In this document: positions 9,553 to 18,118 of the stretch, piece after piece
Position numbering within the stretch: position 1 is the stretch's first letter
How the letters are laid out: each line of letters starts with the position of its first letter
NCBI RefSeq assembly: GCF_011605345.1
Contig: NZ_JAAOXM010000004.1
Location: 62,001 to 126,000, forward strand
Length of the DNA: 64,000 nt
Source of the DNA: Burkholderia sp. D-99
Lineage (GTDB): Bacteria > Pseudomonadota > Gammaproteobacteria > Burkholderiales > Burkholderiaceae
Reading direction: 5' to 3'
The notes under the pieces: model-generated
What the model was told of the DNA's origin: nothing
The model's database searches: none
What the model saw: the letters and a program-made list of their open reading frames with translations, nothing else
Made by a program: the position numbers and the translations under genes

Positions 9553-10314
9553 ATGCAGAACGACTTCTACGACGCTCTGGCACCGTTCAATCATCTGCTT
9601 TTCGCAGATTGGAAGCGCTTCCAGCGCTGGCAACTCGACAAGCTTGCGCCGTTCCTTCCTCGGCCGGCACCGGAGGTTCGTGTCATTGACTGCGCGAGTG
9701 GCATCGGTACGCAGCTCCTACCGTTCGCGGCCGCAGGCTACCAGATGACCGGTATCGACTCGTCGTTACAGTCGGTCGAGCGATCCCGAAACGAGCTCGA
9801 ATCCGTGGGCATGGTGGCAACGATCCTCCATGGCGACATCCTGACCCACGGCCCGGACGAGTGGGGCCTCAAAGGAAGCGCGCACGTGGCACTCCTGCTG
9901 GACAACTACCTCACGCACGCGGAAAACGATACCGAGGCCCTCGACGCGCTGTGCTTCGCGAGACAGTGCCTCACGACCCAAGGACAGGCCCTCGTGGCCC
10001 TCCGAGACTACGACGAGACGACAGACGTGCGACCGGCGACGACCGCCCCGGCATTCTATGCGGACGGTGGGCGCAGGCGGATAGTTCACCAAGTCTGGGA
10101 CTGGCACGACGACGGGAGTTACGACTTCCATCTTCATTTCGTAATCGAGACCGAACTGGCGGCGTGGGAGACGAAGCACTTCGTCGGCCGCTATCGTCCG
10201 ATCGCTCGCAGTCGGGTCGTCGAGCTCGCACGCGAGGCGGGCTTCCGCCAGATTGAACTGATCCCGCCCGCAGCGTCCACCTATCACCAATGGCTCGTCG
10301 ATGCCCGGACCTGA
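9553..10314 (+). CDS. SAM-dependent methyltransferase (class I)
   Basis: A 253-residue class I methyltransferase with motif I VIDCASGIGTQ (residues 44-54), motif II TGIDSS at 66-71 and a motif IV region near VALLLDNYLTHA. The frame is open back to 9493 (TTG), but ATG at 9553 has AAGGAAAC directly upstream and gives the usual start before FYDALAPF. The N-terminus resembles glycine/sarcosine N-methyltransferase-like enzymes, but the acceptor (N, O or C) cannot be read from sequence. It sits between the P450 and the radical SAM gene. Confidence 0.88.
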   Translation: MQNDFYDALAPFNHLLFADWKRFQRWQLDKLAPFLPRPAPEVRVIDCASGIGTQLLPFAAAGYQMTGIDSSLQSVERSRNELESVGMVATILHGDILTHGPDEWGLKGSAHVALLLDNYLTHAENDTEALDALCFARQCLTTQGQALVALRDYDETTDVRPATTAPAFYADGGRRRIVHQVWDWHDDGSYDFHLHFVIETELAAWETKHFVGRYRPIARSRVVELAREAGFRQIELIPPAASTYHQWLVDART

Positions 10315-10359
10315 GATCCGACGGCTTTGCGACACGCACATCAAGGAAAGGAGCCCGTT

Positions 10360-11871
10360 ATGACAACAGCCATCAACGTCATTCGCCGCAGTGAGAACAC
10401 AAGGCTGGTCACTTTTCGGAATATCGTCTACGGCGAATCGAACGCGTCCCTGATCAAACACACAGGCGGCTATCTTCTCTTCGACGTCACCACGTCGACC
10501 GCCCATGCGCTGTCCTCCGATGATGCCGCTCACGTCGAGCGATACGTTGACACCAAGGACGCCGCCGACCTGCTGGCCAGCCCGACGATTTCCCGGCTGA
10601 TCGAGAGCGGAGCCCTCTTCGCCGCGGATGCTGCCCGCAAGGCTCATCGAAAGACTGATCGCATGCGTCTGCAGGACGTCGTGGTGCAGATCGCCTACGG
10701 CTGCAACCTCAAATGCACGTACTGCTACGCGGATGAGGGCGAGTATGGTGGTGGCAAGCAGGTAATGATGAGTACCGAGACCGCGGAGCGCGTCGTCGAT
10801 TTCGCATTCGAACACCGAGGCTCGTCGTCGCTGGGTTTCGCGATCCTGGGTGGAGAGCCGCTGCTGAACCAGCGGTGCCTGCGGCACTTCGTGGAGTACG
10901 CGGCCGAGCGCGGTCGCCGCGACGGCGTAGAGGTCGAGTTTTCCATCACCACGAACGGCATCGGGATCAATGAAGAACTTCTCGCCTTCTTCGATACGTA
11001 CAAGATCGCCGTCCGGCTGAGCATGGACGGCACCAAGGACATCAACGATCGATACCGAATCAACAACAAGGGCGGCGGCACCTACGATGCGGTCAACTTC
11101 AAGTATGGGGCGGCCCTCAAGGAGAGTCCGGTGAAGTTCCAGGTCCGTGCCTCCTATTTCGGAGAGCATGGGGATCGATTGTTGGACCAGGCACGGACGA
11201 TGGTGGAGGAACTCGGCTACGACGACGTCAAGATGGACTTCATCTGGGGCGTTGATGGCACGGTGGGCGAGGTCACGCAGGACAATCTCGACCTGACGTT
11301 GAATGGCATTGATCACCTGAGCACGTGGTTCAACAGGAAGGTTCTCGATGAGAACTTCGACTGGCGCAACTTCAACCCTTACTCGAAATACATGGGCCGA
11401 CTGGTCCAGAAGCCGGTGGCCACAAATATCTACCTGGAGGAAGACAAGGGTGATCTGGTTGCCGGCGGATCGATCCTGGAAAACAGTGGTGTCGAATGTG
11501 GAGCCGGCATCAATGTCATTTCGGTCTCGGCGAGTGGCGAGATCTACACCTGCCACCGGACCGAGGGTAACCCGAAATTCAAGATGGGGGACGTGTTCAC
11601 GGGAGTGGATGCCTCGTTCATCGAGTACTGGAGCGACAACTGGCGGCTGACCCATCCCGACGCGGATTGTTCGCGCTGCTGGGCGCGCTTCGTATGCCTC
11701 GGGGGCTGTCCGGCCTTTGGCGTCTACAAGAAAGACAATCCGATGCAGAACGATCGCGTCCGATGCCAGCTACGCAGGCAGTTCATCGCGAACAGCATAA
11801 TCTTGCACACCGAACTTGAGCAACGTCTTGGGAAGACCAAGGATATCGAAGGGCGGAACGTCACTCCATGA
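10360..11871 (+). CDS. Radical SAM protein with SPASM domain
   Basis: A 503-residue radical SAM enzyme. The SAM-cluster motif is C115-NLK-C119-TY-C122, followed by a GGEP motif (AILGGEPLL, ~161-169). The C-terminal SPASM region holds C380, C398, C437, C440, C446, C450 and C469, enough for two auxiliary 4Fe-4S clusters. SPASM enzymes usually modify peptides (thioether or C-C links) or formylglycine sites, though some act on small molecules. Residues 1-100 form an unassigned N-terminal domain. The start at 10360 follows AAGGAAAGGAG. The stop overlaps the next start (ATGA). No precursor peptide gene was found nearby, so a small or carrier-free substrate is possible. Confidence 0.93.
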   Translation: MTTAINVIRRSENTRLVTFRNIVYGESNASLIKHTGGYLLFDVTTSTAHALSSDDAAHVERYVDTKDAADLLASPTISRLIESGALFAADAARKAHRKTDRMRLQDVVVQIAYGCNLKCTYCYADEGEYGGGKQVMMSTETAERVVDFAFEHRGSSSLGFAILGGEPLLNQRCLRHFVEYAAERGRRDGVEVEFSITTNGIGINEELLAFFDTYKIAVRLSMDGTKDINDRYRINNKGGGTYDAVNFKYGAALKESPVKFQVRASYFGEHGDRLLDQARTMVEELGYDDVKMDFIWGVDGTVGEVTQDNLDLTLNGIDHLSTWFNRKVLDENFDWRNFNPYSKYMGRLVQKPVATNIYLEEDKGDLVAGGSILENSGVECGAGINVISVSASGEIYTCHRTEGNPKFKMGDVFTGVDASFIEYWSDNWRLTHPDADCSRCWARFVCLGGCPAFGVYKKDNPMQNDRVRCQLRRQFIANSIILHTELEQRLGKTKDIEGRNVTP

Positions 11872-13595
11872 TCACAATCGGAATCGCGGGACTTGCGCAC
11901 GACGCAGCCGTGGCGATCGTTCGGGATGGCGAACTTCTCTTCGCCCTGGAGGAGGAACGGGTTACGCGCGGCAAGAACGATTGGGGGTTCCCTCATGGAG
12001 CCATCGATGTCGCCATGTCAGCGTGCAGCCTGGAGCCGGCAAACGTCGACAGGATCGCCTTTTATTGGAACGACCGGGCTGCGTTCCTTCGCGCGACACT
12101 CTGCGAAGTCGGCAGTATCCTGGACGTCCACAGGCCGACGCTCGCGAGGATCGCTCGTCGCTGGCGCGCGGTACGCAGTCATGCCATGGTGGAGGAAGCG
12201 TTGGCCCGCTCCTGGCGAGGTGCTGCGATGCCTTCGATCGACTACGTAGACCACCATCTCTGCCATGCGATCTATGCACACCGGGCCAGTGGATTCGATC
12301 GGGCCTTGGCGGTCGTTATCGACGGCCGCGGCGAATACGCCAGTCTGACGGCGTACGTGTTTGACCGTGACCAGGTGCGCCTGGTGTATCGAATCGCGAT
12401 GCCAGCCTCCCTCGGATTCGTGTACGGCGCCGTCACGCAGCACCTGGGCTTTCAGCCGGCCGCGGACGAATACCGCGTCATGGGCCTCGCTCCCTATGGC
12501 CATGCCGACGGCGCGCTCGACGCGTTCTTCTCCAAACTGCTGCCGTTGACATCCAGCGGATTCACGGTTGACCTTCGATACACGCGCTACCAATATTGCG
12601 AAAACGTCCGCGATCGTTGGTTCCACCCTGCCGTTGACGAGGCGCTCGGGCCGCCGCGGTCGAAGGGTGATCCGTTGTCGCAGCATCACGCCAACGTGGC
12701 TCGTGCCATGCAGGCCCGCTACGAGACGATCGTGCTGTCCATGCTGTCCCGCCTTGCCCGGTGGCATCCAGGGCTGCCCCTCGTGCTCTCGGGTGGGTGC
12801 GCGATGAATTCCGTCTGCAACGGTCGTATCCTGCGCGAGTCGCGGTTTCCCGGTTTCTACGTTCCACCGGCCCCTGGGGACCAAGGGGCTGCCGTGGGCG
12901 CAGCCCTTTCGACTTTTCCCTACGAGTCGGCGGCCCGGCATGCGGAGTCCAATCGAAAAGCACACTTGGGCCCCGTCTTTGACCGTAACCAGATCGCTAG
13001 TGCGGTCCGTGAGCGAGGCCTCCGACCTGAGCGGGTCGACGACGCGGTCGGTCGAACGGTCGCCCTGCTCTGCGAGGGGCGGGTTGGCGGGATTTTCATG
13101 GGCGCACTCGAGTTCGGCCCGCGAGCCCTCGGTGGCCGCAGCATCGTGGCGGACCCTCGTCGATCCGACATGAAGGATCGGGTCAATGCCAAGGTCAAGC
13201 TACGTGAGTCGTTTCGCCCCTTTGCCGCAGCCATTCTGCGCGAACGAGTACGCGAATTCACCGGCCATGATTTCGAATCCGAATACATGAACATCGTCAT
13301 GCCTCTCCTTGGCGACAAGCATGGCGTGGTGCCCGCAGTGACTCATGTGGACGGAAGCTGTCGCTTCCAGACGGTACGCGAAGGCGCCTCGCACGGCTTC
13401 CGCAACCTCGTGCACCGCTTCGCCGAGCAGACCGGTGTACCAATGCTCCTCAATACGTCCTTCAACGTGAATGGTGAACCGATTGTCATGACACCTGCCG
13501 ATGCGATCGACTGTTACCTCAGAACCGATATTGATTTCCTGCTCTTGGAGGACGTGCTGCTCTGCAAGCCAGCGCACGCGTCAACGGCATGCTGA
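11868..13595 (+). CDS. O-carbamoyltransferase, NodU/CmcH/TobZ family
   Basis: This 575-residue protein matches the two-domain carbamoyltransferases that make carbamoyl-adenylate from carbamoyl phosphate and ATP and pass the carbamoyl group to a hydroxyl. Visible hallmarks are the N-terminal GIAGLAHDAAVAIVRDG and LEEERVTRGK, the metal-binding VDHHLCHAIYA, and the C-terminal YrdC-like part with LEFGPRALGGRSIVADPR, then ESFRPFA and LNTSFNVNGEP. Length is normal for the family (550-600). It is translationally coupled to the radical SAM gene (ATGA). In a cluster with PLP enzymes, a carbamate may be either a final decoration or a leaving group for beta/gamma-replacement (inference). Confidence 0.93.
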   Translation: MITIGIAGLAHDAAVAIVRDGELLFALEEERVTRGKNDWGFPHGAIDVAMSACSLEPANVDRIAFYWNDRAAFLRATLCEVGSILDVHRPTLARIARRWRAVRSHAMVEEALARSWRGAAMPSIDYVDHHLCHAIYAHRASGFDRALAVVIDGRGEYASLTAYVFDRDQVRLVYRIAMPASLGFVYGAVTQHLGFQPAADEYRVMGLAPYGHADGALDAFFSKLLPLTSSGFTVDLRYTRYQYCENVRDRWFHPAVDEALGPPRSKGDPLSQHHANVARAMQARYETIVLSMLSRLARWHPGLPLVLSGGCAMNSVCNGRILRESRFPGFYVPPAPGDQGAAVGAALSTFPYESAARHAESNRKAHLGPVFDRNQIASAVRERGLRPERVDDAVGRTVALLCEGRVGGIFMGALEFGPRALGGRSIVADPRRSDMKDRVNAKVKLRESFRPFAAAILRERVREFTGHDFESEYMNIVMPLLGDKHGVVPAVTHVDGSCRFQTVREGASHGFRNLVHRFAEQTGVPMLLNTSFNVNGEPIVMTPADAIDCYLRTDIDFLLLEDVLLCKPAHASTAC

Positions 13596-16210
13596 GGGCG
13601 TCGACGAGGCCGGAGAGCCCCACGCGCGTCCTGGCAGCCGATGTCGAACGGTGGGTTGAGCAAGCGCTCTCGACGGTTTCCGATGTTGTGGTGCGCACGC
13701 CCGTCAAGCGCTTGAAGTGGCTAGAACCGCTCGTAGGAGTGCCAGTCTACGCCAAACTGGAGTTCCAGCAGATATCCGGATCGTTCAAGTTCCGCGGTGC
13801 CTGGAACGCACTGTTGCACCGAACGCACGCCGATGTCATCGCCGCGAGCGCCGGCAACCACGGCCTCGCGATCGCCACCGCGGCGCACCGCCTCGCTTTG
13901 GCCGCGCGAATCGTGATTCCCGTTGGGGCGAGTCGCCTTAAACGGAGCAAGCTTGTGTTCGAGGGCGCACAACTCCTGGAACACGGCGATTCACTGGAAG
14001 CGGCCAGCGAACGCGCCCGAGAACTGGCGATGAGCTATGAGTGGGACTACGTGTCGCCCTTCGCGGACCGGCGGGTTATCGCCGGCGGTGCGACCGTGAT
14101 GGTCGAGGCTGTCGACCAATGTCCCGACGCTCTCGCCGAAGTGATCGTACCGACGGGTGGTGGCGGCCTGCTCGCCGGAGCGACGTGGGCCGCGCGCAGT
14201 TTGGGGGCTAGCGTGAGCGTCGTCGGGGCAGAGCCGGAAAACTATGCGTCATTCAGTTCGAGCCTGAACGCCGGGTTCCCGACCCGCGTCCTCAACCAGC
14301 CCACTTTCGCCGATGGTCTCGCGGTGCAACTGTCGACTGCCGAATCGACGCTGCCCTGGTTTCTGGACGAGCCCGAAACGATGATCACATGTACCGAGGA
14401 GGAAATCGCAGCAGCAGCCGTCGCGCTAATCCAGAACGAAAGCTGGCTAGTCGAGCCCTCGGGAGCTATCGGTGTGGCTGCCGTGGTCAAACGGGCGCAG
14501 CAGCAGGTGCTCAGCGGCCCGGTCATGATCCTCCTGACGGGCGGGAACGTCCAGAAGTCCACGTTGAACCGATTGCTGTGCTTTCCCTTCACCGAGCAGA
14601 CGCCGCTGTCGCGTTTCCTCGGTCTCACCGGAGAGACGCCCGAGGAACGAGCGAAGCCTCGCCAGATCGTGTATCGCGTCGGCGCTCGTACGGAGTCGCC
14701 GCCCGAGGATACGTCGACGGCAATTGCCCCGCACTCGAGCGATGAAGCCATTCATTTAAAAGTGGCGCACGGCGACTGGCTTGCACGCCATGCGCTGTCG
14801 ACTCGACTTCTCTCGGAATACCAGCGTTACTGCAGCGGCCACGGCATCGTGATACCAAGCGGGCTCGTGGATCTGGCCGAAAAGATCCTTGAGTTCGCGT
14901 CACCCACCTGCAGCGACAATCTCATTGCCGCAGGCGCCGATACTTTCACGACTGAGGCATCGCTGCGAGGACTAAACATCCTGTGCAGCGCCGTGCCGCG
15001 GATGTTCGACTGGCGCTCCGCGGCCTACGACCAGTCGTTGGTCCCGCAGTTCTTCGAATTGCGCAGCCAGGAGAACTCGGACGTTAACTACGATCGATAC
15101 GGAAATCCGGCGGTTTTGCGGATCGAATCACAACTGCGCGAGGTTTTTCGCGTCGACCGCGACGACGTGACATGCATGGTGACCTCGTCCGGCATGGCGG
15201 CCTATGCCATCATTGAAGCTTACCTGGTTCGCCATGCGTTGCCTCGTCAGGCACGCGTGGCGACGGCCCCTTACATCTACTTCGAGGCCGCGGAACAGTT
15301 GGAATCGCTGCCCGAGATCTCGATCGAGCGGCTCCGATCGTACGACGCACACGAAGTGGCCGACGCGGTACTCGAGGCCGGATTTGACGCCCTGTTCATC
15401 GACCCGATCGCGAACAACGTCGAACTCAGAGTCTGCGACGTTGCCCTGCTTGCACGGCTGCTATCCAGACGTCTGACGCGTCCCCTTCGACTGGTTGTCG
15501 ACGGGTCCATGGCCTCGGCACAATTGCCATCAAAACTCTTCTGCGACGAAATTCTCGCGAACCCGAATCTCGAGATCCTCTATTACGAGAGTTGTTCCAA
15601 ATACCTGCAGATGGGCATGGAGTACTCGCTCGCAGGCGTGGTCGTCCACCACACTTCGTCAAGACCATTTCTGGAGCGCCTGCGGCGCAACACGGGTGCG
15701 ATCCTCTATTCGCCTGACGCAACCCTGTTCCCGAACTACAACGCCGACGCTTACGGTGCCCAGTTGGCCCGCATCGGCGCGAATTGTCGTCAACTGGCGC
15801 TGGCGCTGGCTGACAGCGCCAGCGTACGGCGGCACGTCGTCGTGCACTCGCCGGCACTGCCCACGCACGTCGACCATCACCAGGCGGCCGCGCTGACGTT
15901 CACCGGGGGATGCGTATGCATGCAGTTTCGGGACGACGGGCTCAACGTGGCCGACTCGATGAACGCCTTCATCGCCCTGGTTCTCGCGGAGGCCAGATCT
16001 GCACAGGTGCCCCTGATCAAAGGCGTGAGCTTCGGCTTCACCACCCCCCGGATCTCCGCCGCCGCCGCCATCGCAGACAGCGACCGACCTTTCCTTCGCT
16101 TGTACGTCGGCACGCTGGCGTCGCCGCGGCTCAATCGTCTGGCCCGCACCGTCGAGATCGCCCTCGAGCGCTTCATGCACGCCGTCGCAGAGGATGATCA
16201 TGCGCACTGA
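13589..16210 (+). CDS. Bifunctional PLP enzyme: threonine-dehydratase-like fused to cystathionine-gamma-synthase-like
   Basis: An 873-residue fusion of two unrelated PLP folds. Residues ~15-330 are fold type II (serine/threonine dehydratase, cysteine synthase): SGSFKFRG with the PLP lysine K67, ASAGNHG at 86-92, PTGGGGLLAG at 188-197 and LTGGN near 320. Residues ~470-870 are fold type I, Cys/Met-metabolism type: YDRYGNPAVLRIE at 501-513, SSGMAAY at 533-539, VVDGS with Asp638, and SCSKYLQMG with the PLP lysine K671. The ~140-residue linker (330-470) is unassigned. Both lysines are present, so both halves could be active. It overlaps the carbamoyltransferase by 7 bp. Plausible role: activate a hydroxy- or carbamoyloxy-amino acid and perform beta/gamma elimination or replacement. 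Confidence 0.9.
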   Translation: MLRASTRPESPTRVLAADVERWVEQALSTVSDVVVRTPVKRLKWLEPLVGVPVYAKLEFQQISGSFKFRGAWNALLHRTHADVIAASAGNHGLAIATAAHRLALAARIVIPVGASRLKRSKLVFEGAQLLEHGDSLEAASERARELAMSYEWDYVSPFADRRVIAGGATVMVEAVDQCPDALAEVIVPTGGGGLLAGATWAARSLGASVSVVGAEPENYASFSSSLNAGFPTRVLNQPTFADGLAVQLSTAESTLPWFLDEPETMITCTEEEIAAAAVALIQNESWLVEPSGAIGVAAVVKRAQQQVLSGPVMILLTGGNVQKSTLNRLLCFPFTEQTPLSRFLGLTGETPEERAKPRQIVYRVGARTESPPEDTSTAIAPHSSDEAIHLKVAHGDWLARHALSTRLLSEYQRYCSGHGIVIPSGLVDLAEKILEFASPTCSDNLIAAGADTFTTEASLRGLNILCSAVPRMFDWRSAAYDQSLVPQFFELRSQENSDVNYDRYGNPAVLRIESQLREVFRVDRDDVTCMVTSSGMAAYAIIEAYLVRHALPRQARVATAPYIYFEAAEQLESLPEISIERLRSYDAHEVADAVLEAGFDALFIDPIANNVELRVCDVALLARLLSRRLTRPLRLVVDGSMASAQLPSKLFCDEILANPNLEILYYESCSKYLQMGMEYSLAGVVVHHTSSRPFLERLRRNTGAILYSPDATLFPNYNADAYGAQLARIGANCRQLALALADSASVRRHVVVHSPALPTHVDHHQAAALTFTGGCVCMQFRDDGLNVADSMNAFIALVLAEARSAQVPLIKGVSFGFTTPRISAAAAIADSDRPFLRLYVGTLASPRLNRLARTVEIALERFMHAVAEDDHAH

Positions 16211-17453
16211 GCCACTGTTCTGCTATCCGGCACTGGATGATGCGGCTTACCTGGCCCATCTGCGCGCCGTGTATGAAGCGTCCGTCCCCGATGTCTCGTC
16301 CGCAGGTGAACTCACCCCGGAACGCACGATCGACCTCGCCGAACGGTCGGTCGCCACACGTGCGGCCATCCTGACACGGGTCTACGCGGGCGACTACCAC
16401 ACCGACAGCTTCGACTTCGATCGCCTGGCCAAGCGGGTCCGCGGCGCCCGCGAGTTCATCTGGTTCTGGGGGCACCGGGACGTGATCGACGAGTGGTTGC
16501 ACGATCCCGCGCCCTCCCCCCAATCGGGCGACCTCGGTACGGTGAGCGTGGTGGATTCGAGCGGAGAATTCGGACCCGGGATTGGGGAGATCTGTCGCTC
16601 GGGCTCAATATCCCCCGTGGGACTGAAGCCGTTCGCGGTGAAGCGGATCATCGACTTTCTCACCGGAGCACTTCCGGCGCTCCACGAATCGTTTCATACG
16701 TTGATGCTCGTACCGAGGGCTCGCGCGGCCGCACAGGGGATTCGTGGCGGGAAATCGGTCAACACGATCCACCGCAAATACATCCGCTCCCGGTTCTTCG
16801 GGTTCGCGCCATGGTACGTCATGCAAGGCGGCTTCCTCGAATGTCTGGAATACCGCGAGATCAGTCGCAGCCTCGACGACGTGCTGGAAGGCATGAACGC
16901 ATCCCCAACGCTCCACTTCGCGAATCAAGATGACGCCACCTTCGCCGAAGCTCTCTTCGCCATGAACTTTCCATCACAGATAGATCGTCTTCGGTTCGTC
17001 ACGAGCGATGGCACACGTAACGCCGTCCGCTATTTACTCACCAGTCAGGCCGACGGCGCCATCCGCCAGTTCAATCACCGATCCTTCGAGCTTGCGGGCC
17101 GCGCTCAAGAGGACCTAAATGGGATTCCGCTGTCCTCGGTGGACCAAGGGGCTCACGAAGTCTCCTGCACCGTTGTGCATCTCGATCTCGGCGATCCGGA
17201 TTCCGTCGCCGCCCAGCGCGAGTTGCACGCAAGCGGCTATCGGCTCACTTGCGTCCGGCCGCCGCGAAGTGTTGCGTCTCCAGACGGCGGTGGCCGATCC
17301 AGCGTCTCGGCGTACGGAAGTTGGGCGAAACCGAACGCTCGATGGAAGGTGATCGAGCCGTACTACGCATCGCGCAACGCCAGCGATGTGAATGATTCGC
17401 GCGTGCTTGATCACCTGTCCGCGATTCTGCGCGATTGGGCTTTAGTCGCATGA
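16194..17453 (+). CDS. Unrecognised biosynthetic-cluster protein (419 aa)
   Basis: I do not recognise the family. The protein is soluble with no signal peptide or membrane segments. Notable segments are FIWFWGHRDVIDEW (~88-101), FFGFAPWYVMQGGFLECLEY (~205-224) and a C-terminal part (VHLDLGDPDSVAAQRELHASG, then a region ending EPYYASRN) that loosely recalls acyltransferase C-terminal strands; this resemblance is weak. The start overlaps the end of the PLP fusion gene, and its stop overlaps the next start (ATGA), so it is firmly part of the operon. Two in-frame starts exist at 16194 and 16200. Confidence 0.8.
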   Translation: MIMRTEPLFCYPALDDAAYLAHLRAVYEASVPDVSSAGELTPERTIDLAERSVATRAAILTRVYAGDYHTDSFDFDRLAKRVRGAREFIWFWGHRDVIDEWLHDPAPSPQSGDLGTVSVVDSSGEFGPGIGEICRSGSISPVGLKPFAVKRIIDFLTGALPALHESFHTLMLVPRARAAAQGIRGGKSVNTIHRKYIRSRFFGFAPWYVMQGGFLECLEYREISRSLDDVLEGMNASPTLHFANQDDATFAEALFAMNFPSQIDRLRFVTSDGTRNAVRYLLTSQADGAIRQFNHRSFELAGRAQEDLNGIPLSSVDQGAHEVSCTVVHLDLGDPDSVAAQRELHASGYRLTCVRPPRSVASPDGGGRSSVSAYGSWAKPNARWKVIEPYYASRNASDVNDSRVLDHLSAILRDWALVA

Positions 17454-18118
17454 GCTCGTTCCGCCGCCTTCCTTCATGGCTCGTTCGACTCCTGGCGATC
17501 GACCTGGTGCTCATCGCTGTGACGCTGCTCGGCGAGGCACCCGCGACTGGCCGCTATGTCGCCTTGGTGTTGTTCAATCTCTGGTTCGGCGTGGAACTCT
17601 ATCTGGAACGACTGAGCGGCAGTTCGAGTGCCTCCGAAGAGGATCGAGGATCGAGGCATCTGCTTACCACTGTCCGGGACATCTGCATCATTGTGCCCGT
17701 CGGGATTTCCGCGGTGTTTGTTCCAGCCGGCAGCCTGCTACTTTCGCTTCTCGGCGGCCTGGCATACGGGGTTGGCCTGACGCTTCGACTGGCCGCCATG
17801 GCATCACTCGGGCAGCGATTCACGATGGCGCTCACGCAGCAACCGCAGCACACGCTCATCACGAGCGGTCCCTATCAGCGAATGCGGCACCCTGGCTATC
17901 TTGGGCTCGTTCTCATCTTCGGCAGCTTTTCCTTGATCTGTGGCACGGTGGTCACCGGCCTCGCGCTGAGCCTGCTCACGATAGCAGCATTGCATTACCG
18001 GATTCAGCTCGAGGAGCGCCTTCTGGTGAACACCTTTGGCGTGACCTATCTCGACTACAGGGCGAGAACGTGGGCACTCTGGCCAAAGTTCGCGCGCTCG
18101 AAACGGAGAGCGGCATGA
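17450..18118 (+). CDS. ICMT-like membrane methyltransferase
   Basis: A 222-residue integral membrane protein resembling the isoprenylcysteine carboxyl methyltransferase / phospholipid methyltransferase group. Hydrophobic segments lie around residues 12-30, 38-55, 80-110 and 145-175. The conserved SAM-binding region reads TLITSGPYQRMRHPGYLGL, followed by EERLLVNTFGVTYLDYRAR. The ATG at 17450 forms an ATGA overlap with the previous gene, so it is preferred over the upstream TTG at 17435. Members methylate carboxylates or lipids at the membrane; the true acceptor here is unknown. Confidence 0.85.
   Translation: MSSFRRLPSWLVRLLAIDLVLIAVTLLGEAPATGRYVALVLFNLWFGVELYLERLSGSSSASEEDRGSRHLLTTVRDICIIVPVGISAVFVPAGSLLLSLLGGLAYGVGLTLRLAAMASLGQRFTMALTQQPQHTLITSGPYQRMRHPGYLGLVLIFGSFSLICGTVVTGLALSLLTIAALHYRIQLEERLLVNTFGVTYLDYRARTWALWPKFARSKRRAA

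Noticed and set aside
9766..11655. 629-residue minus-strand open frame opposite the methyltransferase and radical SAM genes
   Set aside because: No domain, and the plus strand carries clear enzymes; high GC creates long antisense frames.
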